Origin: Deltaproteobacteria bacterium
GTDB taxonomy: Bacteria > Myxococcota_A > UBA9160 > JAFDDA01
Reading direction: 5' to 3'
Length of the DNA: 53,628 nt
Assembly: GCA_019311105.1 (NCBI GenBank)
Contig: JAFDDA010000060.1
Coordinates: forward strand, 1-53,628
Both the position numbers and the translations under genes were made by a program. Of this stretch, positions 50,256-53,628 are shown piece after piece (position 1 is the stretch's first letter; each line of letters begins with the position of its first letter). Below the pieces are notes generated by a model. It had not been told where the DNA came from, made no database searches, and was given only the letters and a program-made list of their open reading frames with translations.

Positions 50256-51213
50256 GAATCGAAGAGTGAAGCAGGCGGGTGAAGCCCCCGAGCCGTCGGG
50301 CAGCTCCCGGCGCGACTTCATCAAGACTGCCGCGACCGTGGGAGCGGGAGCGATCGTGGCCGCGCCCGCCGTCGCGAGCGGCTTCGACTTCGATCTGGAG
50401 TCGTTCTTCCAGAAGAACTTCCGCGAGCTCTCGGAAGAAGAGCTGGACGCCCTGGTGAAGAGGCTCTCGCGGAAGTACTCGAAGAAGTATGGCAAGGACG
50501 TGAGCGTCTCTGCGATCGGCCCCATGGACGGCGTGCTCTACGGCTACGGCCTCGATATCTCGCGTTGCACCGGCTGCAGACGTTGTGTCCACGCATGTGT
50601 GGAAGAGAACAACCAGTCGCGTGATCCCGAAATCCAATGGATTCGCGTCCTCGAATTCGAGCGCTCCGAGGCTCTGAGGGGAATCGATCTCAAGGACGGT
50701 AACCCCTACTACGAGCACAAAGAGGTCCCGGACGAGGGCAAGTTCTACATCCCGATCGCCTGCCAGCACTGCGAAGACTCGCCGTGTTCCAAGGTGTGTC
50801 CGACCGGTGCGACCTGGCGGGAGCCCGACGGCATCGTCGTGATCGACTACGACTGGTGCATCGGCTGCCGGTACTGCATGGCCGCATGCCCGTACGGTGC
50901 ACGTCACTTCAACTGGGCTGAACCCAACGTCCCAGCAGAAGACATCAACCCCGACATGCACGTCATCGGCAACGTGCCGCGGAAACGAGGCGTGGTCGAG
51001 AAGTGCACGTTCTGCATCCAACGGACGCGTAAGGGCCGGTACCCCGCCTGCCACGAGATCTGTCCGGTGGGGGCTCGCAAGTTCGGGAACCTGCTCGATC
51101 CGGAGAGCGAGATCCGATACGTGATGAAGCACAAGAGGACGTTCGTCCTGAAAGCCGAACTCGAGACCAAACCGAAATTCTTCTACTTCTGGGGAACCGA
51201 GGGCCGGAGCTAG
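50242..51213 (+). CDS. Tat-exported NrfC/DsrO-like 4x[4Fe-4S] protein
   Basis: A 323-residue iron-sulfur protein. The twin-arginine signal is [20 protein letters not shown]. Four cysteine groups for four [4Fe-4S] clusters are [49 protein letters not shown] and KCTFCIQR with [14 protein letters not shown]. This matches the electron-transfer subunit of NrfCD-, PsrBC- or DsrOP-type quinone-interacting complexes. The partner is the NrfD-like protein four bases downstream. The start is ATG 50242 after GGAGAAG. Confidence 0.92.
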   Translation: MGTPRNRRVKQAGEAPEPSGSSRRDFIKTAATVGAGAIVAAPAVASGFDFDLESFFQKNFRELSEEELDALVKRLSRKYSKKYGKDVSVSAIGPMDGVLYGYGLDISRCTGCRRCVHACVEENNQSRDPEIQWIRVLEFERSEALRGIDLKDGNPYYEHKEVPDEGKFYIPIACQHCEDSPCSKVCPTGATWREPDGIVVIDYDWCIGCRYCMAACPYGARHFNWAEPNVPAEDINPDMHVIGNVPRKRGVVEKCTFCIQRTRKGRYPACHEICPVGARKFGNLLDPESEIRYVMKHKRTFVLKAELETKPKFFYFWGTEGRS

Positions 51214-51217
51214 ACCG

Positions 51218-52438
51218 ATGGATACGCTGAGGCTGTTTTCACAGTTCATACGAGGAAGCATCCGAGTCGTGGCCCACGGCGGTGCCGGCTACTACATCTG
51301 GCTAGCCGTTCTGGGCGTGGTCATGGCGGCAGGACTGTTCGCGTACGGGAACCAGGCACTGAACGGTCTGATCACTTCGAACATGCGCGATCAGGTGTCA
51401 TGGGGCTTCTACATCGGGAACTTCGCGTTTCTCGTCGGGGTGGCGGCAGCGGCGGTCGTCCTGGTCATTCCCGCCTATGTCTACAACTGGGGCCCGATCC
51501 GCGACGTCGTGCTGGTCGGCGAGCTTCTCTCGGTTGCCGCCATCGTCATGTGCATGCTCTTCGTCGTGGTCGATCTCGGTCGTCCGGAGTTCGTCTGGCA
51601 CCTGATGCCGGGCTTCGGGACGCCGAATTTCCCGCACTCACTCCTGACCTGGGACATCCTGGTCCTCAACTGTTACTTCCTGATCAACTGGTTCATCGTC
51701 ACCCACATCCTCTTCATGGCCTTCACCGGTCGAGACTACAACCACCGACTGGTACTCCCGATCATCTTCCTGTCGATCCCGTTCGCGATCGGGATCCACA
51801 CCGTGACCGCCTTTCTCTTCATGGGGCTCGAGGGGCGTCCCTACTGGCACACTGCATTGCTGGCGCCTCGGTTCCTCGCGGGCGCCTTCTGCTCCGGACC
51901 CTCCCTCACCCTCGTGGTCTTCCTGGTGCTTCGTCGGATCGGGAAGCTGTCGATCACCGACGCGGCGCTCCTCAAGATCGGGGAGCTGCTCGCCTACGCA
52001 ATGGCGGTGAACCTCTTCTTCGTGGGAACCGAGGTCTTCACCGAGTTCTACGGAGAGACTGCCCACACGGTTCACGCCCGCTTCCAATGGTTCGGAATCG
52101 ACGGTCAGAGCACCCTCGCGACCTACAGCTGGCTGGCGCTCGCCATGAATGCAACGGCCCTGGTGATCTTCGTCGCTCCCTCGCTGCGCAACAGGATGCC
52201 GCTGCTCGCGGCGGCCTGCGTCCTTGCGTTCGGGGGCGTATTCATCGAGAAGGGAATGGGCCTGATTCTCCCCGGATTGACGCCGGACGCCTTGGGCGAG
52301 GTGTACGCCTACGGCCCCAGCTCGACCGAGGTCGTGGTGGGCCTCGGCATCTGGGCCTTCGGTGCGTTCCTCTTCACGTTGATGACCAAGGTGGCGAGTG
52401 CCATCACGAGCGGTTCACTGCGAAGCGAGAGCGCATGA
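51218..52438 (+). CDS. NrfD/PsrC-family quinone-interacting membrane subunit
   Basis: A 406-residue membrane protein with about ten helices of the NrfD family, which exchanges electrons with the quinone pool. Recognisable parts are WGFYIGNFAFLVGVAAAAVV, FVVVDLGRPEFVWHLMPGFG, SLLTWDILVLNCYFLINWF and FLFMGLEGRPYWHTALLAPR. It is paired with the upstream Fe-S protein as a quinol dehydrogenase. Its position before napD and napA indicates that electrons from quinol reach nitrate reductase and/or the cytochromes through this module (inference). Confidence 0.9.
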   Translation: MDTLRLFSQFIRGSIRVVAHGGAGYYIWLAVLGVVMAAGLFAYGNQALNGLITSNMRDQVSWGFYIGNFAFLVGVAAAAVVLVIPAYVYNWGPIRDVVLVGELLSVAAIVMCMLFVVVDLGRPEFVWHLMPGFGTPNFPHSLLTWDILVLNCYFLINWFIVTHILFMAFTGRDYNHRLVLPIIFLSIPFAIGIHTVTAFLFMGLEGRPYWHTALLAPRFLAGAFCSGPSLTLVVFLVLRRIGKLSITDAALLKIGELLAYAMAVNLFFVGTEVFTEFYGETAHTVHARFQWFGIDGQSTLATYSWLALAMNATALVIFVAPSLRNRMPLLAAACVLAFGGVFIEKGMGLILPGLTPDALGEVYAYGPSSTEVVVGLGIWAFGAFLFTLMTKVASAITSGSLRSESA

Positions 52439-52454
52439 CGAGAGGTGACGGGAC

Positions 52455-52715
52455 ATGATCATTTCGGGAATCGTGATGACGAGCCGGCCGGGACGTCTGA
52501 AAGAGCTCCGCGAGACGTTGGACGCGATCGCGTGGTTGGACGTCCACTTCTGCGAAGAGAGCGGTCGCATGGTCGTCACGATCGAAGCGGCGGACGTCGA
52601 AGAGAGCATCGTCCGTCTGAGAGACCTTCAGGAGCTTCCGGACGTAGGGATGGCGGAGCTCTCTCATTACTACATCGAAGGAAATGAAACCCATACCGAA
52701 GAGGCGCACCCATAG
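52455..52715 (+). CDS. napD: NapD, Tat-signal chaperone for NapA
   Basis: An 86-residue cytoplasmic ferredoxin-fold chaperone of the NapD family (PF03927), beginning MIISGIVMTSRPGRLKEL and containing VVTIEAADVEESIVRLRDL. It binds the twin-arginine signal of NapA and delays export until the molybdenum cofactor is inserted. It lies between the NrfD-like gene and napA, and napA begins 86 bases later. Confidence 0.88.
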   Translation: MIISGIVMTSRPGRLKELRETLDAIAWLDVHFCEESGRMVVTIEAADVEESIVRLRDLQELPDVGMAELSHYYIEGNETHTEEAHP

Positions 52716-52801
52716 AGGGCGACGCCCAGCGGCACCGGCGGGGCAGGCATCGACCGAACCCGCCCGACAACGAGTTCGGCAAACCGGGATAGGAGACAGG
52801 C

Positions 52802-53628
52802 ATGGACCAGGCGCGACGTGACTTCATCAAGACGGCCATCGCGGCATCCGCAGCGGCCGGATGCGGCATCTCGGTTCCGTCGAGTGTTCTCGATCAGACG
52901 AGTGCTCTGGAGAAGCAATCGAACTGGAAGTGGGACAAGTCGGTCTGCCGATTCTGCGGCGTGGGCTGCGGCATCATGGTTGCGACCAACGAGGGGCGAA
53001 TCGTTTCCGTCAAGGGAGACCCCGAGTCGCCGGTCAATCGCGGCCTCGTCTGCATCAAGGGCTACTACAACGCCACGATCATGTACGGCAAGGATCGCTT
53101 GACCCGGCCCCTGCTGCGCATGAAGAACGGCAAGTTCGACAAGGCGGGGACCTTCGAGCCCGTCAGCTGGGATACCGCCTTCGACGTCATGGAGCAGAAG
53201 TTCAAGGAGTACTACGGCCAGCACGGCCCCAGCAGCGTGGCCATCTTCGGCTCGGGGCAGTACACGATCGACGAGGGCTACGCGGCGGCGAAGTTCATGA
53301 AGGCCGGCGTGCGCTCCAACAACCTCGACCCCAACGCGCGCCACTGCATGGCTTCAGCGGTCGCGGCTTTCATCCAGACCTTCGGCATCGACGAGCCTTC
53401 GGGCTGCTACGAGGACATCGAGCTGACCGACGCGGTGGTTTCGTGGGGCGCGAACATGGCCGAGTGCCACCCGATCCTCTGGGGTCGGGTCACGGATCGC
53501 AAGCTCAAGAACCCTGGGATGAAGGTGGTCAACCTCTCGACGTTCACCAATCGCTGCAGCGATCTGGCAGATCTGGAGATGATCTTCAATCCACAGACCG
53601 ACCTGGCCATCCAGAACTTCATCGCCCG
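52802..53628 (+). CDS. napA: Periplasmic nitrate reductase NapA (5' part, runs off the window)
   Basis: The first 275 residues of the catalytic molybdoenzyme that reduces nitrate to nitrite. The start is ATG 52802 after AGGAGACAGG. The twin-arginine signal is [20 protein letters not shown] [4Fe-4S] cluster is held by Cys49, Cys52, Cys56 and Cys84 ([19 protein letters not shown]). The molybdenum ligand is probably Cys182 in [10 protein letters not shown], typical of NapA rather than the Asp of Nar[17 protein letters not shown] also fits. The gene continues beyond the right edge. Confidence 0.93.
   Translation, partial: MDQARRDFIKTAIAASAAAGCGISVPSSVLDQTSALEKQSNWKWDKSVCRFCGVGCGIMVATNEGRIVSVKGDPESPVNRGLVCIKGYYNATIMYGKDRLTRPLLRMKNGKFDKAGTFEPVSWDTAFDVMEQKFKEYYGQHGPSSVAIFGSGQYTIDEGYAAAKFMKAGVRSNNLDPNARHCMASAVAAFIQTFGIDEPSGCYEDIELTDAVVSWGANMAECHPILWGRVTDRKLKNPGMKVVNLSTFTNRCSDLADLEMIFNPQTDLAIQNFIA

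Overview
The window is 53.6 kb of GC-rich, gene-dense bacterial chromosome with short intergenic gaps, many 1-4 bp gene overlaps and GTG/TTG starts. Sigma-54 (-24/-12) promoters, a RegB/RegA redox pair, an OprB-type porin (so an outer membrane), NapDA, both NirS and NirK, and a Coq4-like protein (ubiquinone) point to a metabolically flexible, facultatively denitrifying proteobacterium in the broad sense, possibly an uncultured deltaproteobacterial-grade lineage. That placement is inference; no rRNA gene is present.

Layout. 1-8258: OprB porin, then a tight co-directional run of arylsulfatase, HAD phosphatase-like protein, DUF3604 protein, parvulin-type isomerase and HupE/UreJ-like membrane protein. 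8441-8532: tRNA-Ser(CGA) on the minus strand. 8702-13060: envelope glycan/lipid module (GT2 glycosyltransferase, two methyltransferases, YfhO-like membrane protein), preceded and followed by two copies of a ~76-nt noncoding repeat. 13285-16246: polyphosphate kinase and an isocitrate lyase/PEP mutase family enzyme.

16280-25413 is the most striking part. It holds a two-component system made of a globin-coupled-sensor histidine kinase and an NtrC-family sigma-54 activator. Around it are a universal stress protein, two CBS-domain proteins, two ferritin-like diiron proteins, a Cys4 mini-protein, a wax ester synthase/diacylglycerol acyltransferase (WS/DGAT, frameshifted) and a hemerythrin-like protein. 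Five consensus -24/-12 promoters, plus one with a single -12 change, lie before these genes, one of them before the activator's own gene. The gene content resembles the mycobacterial DosR dormancy regulon, but with a globin sensor and sigma-54. 25418-32637 is an accessory stretch: a CaCA exchanger, a fused relic of the ferritin genes, an aminotransferase, a PF10118 protein, a TetR-controlled ferredoxin/diiron pair, a hairpin array, a cytochrome P450 stub and a Rieske protein.

33728-53628 is a nitrogen-oxide respiration island. It contains hemerythrin, DUF2249 and an NnrS fusion, a LuxR-type regulator, rhomboid protease, oxidase/NorE-like subunit III, Coq4-like protein, a dicluster ferredoxin, Sco1-like copper chaperone, NirK, RegB (frameshifted by a 44-nt duplication) and RegA. 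It continues with cytochrome cd1 NirS, two tetraheme cytochromes, an NrfC-like Fe-S protein, an NrfD-like membrane protein, NapD and the start of NapA, which runs off the window. From about 25 kb to 45 kb, five separate 21-44 nt tandem duplications are visible, two of which break reading frames.
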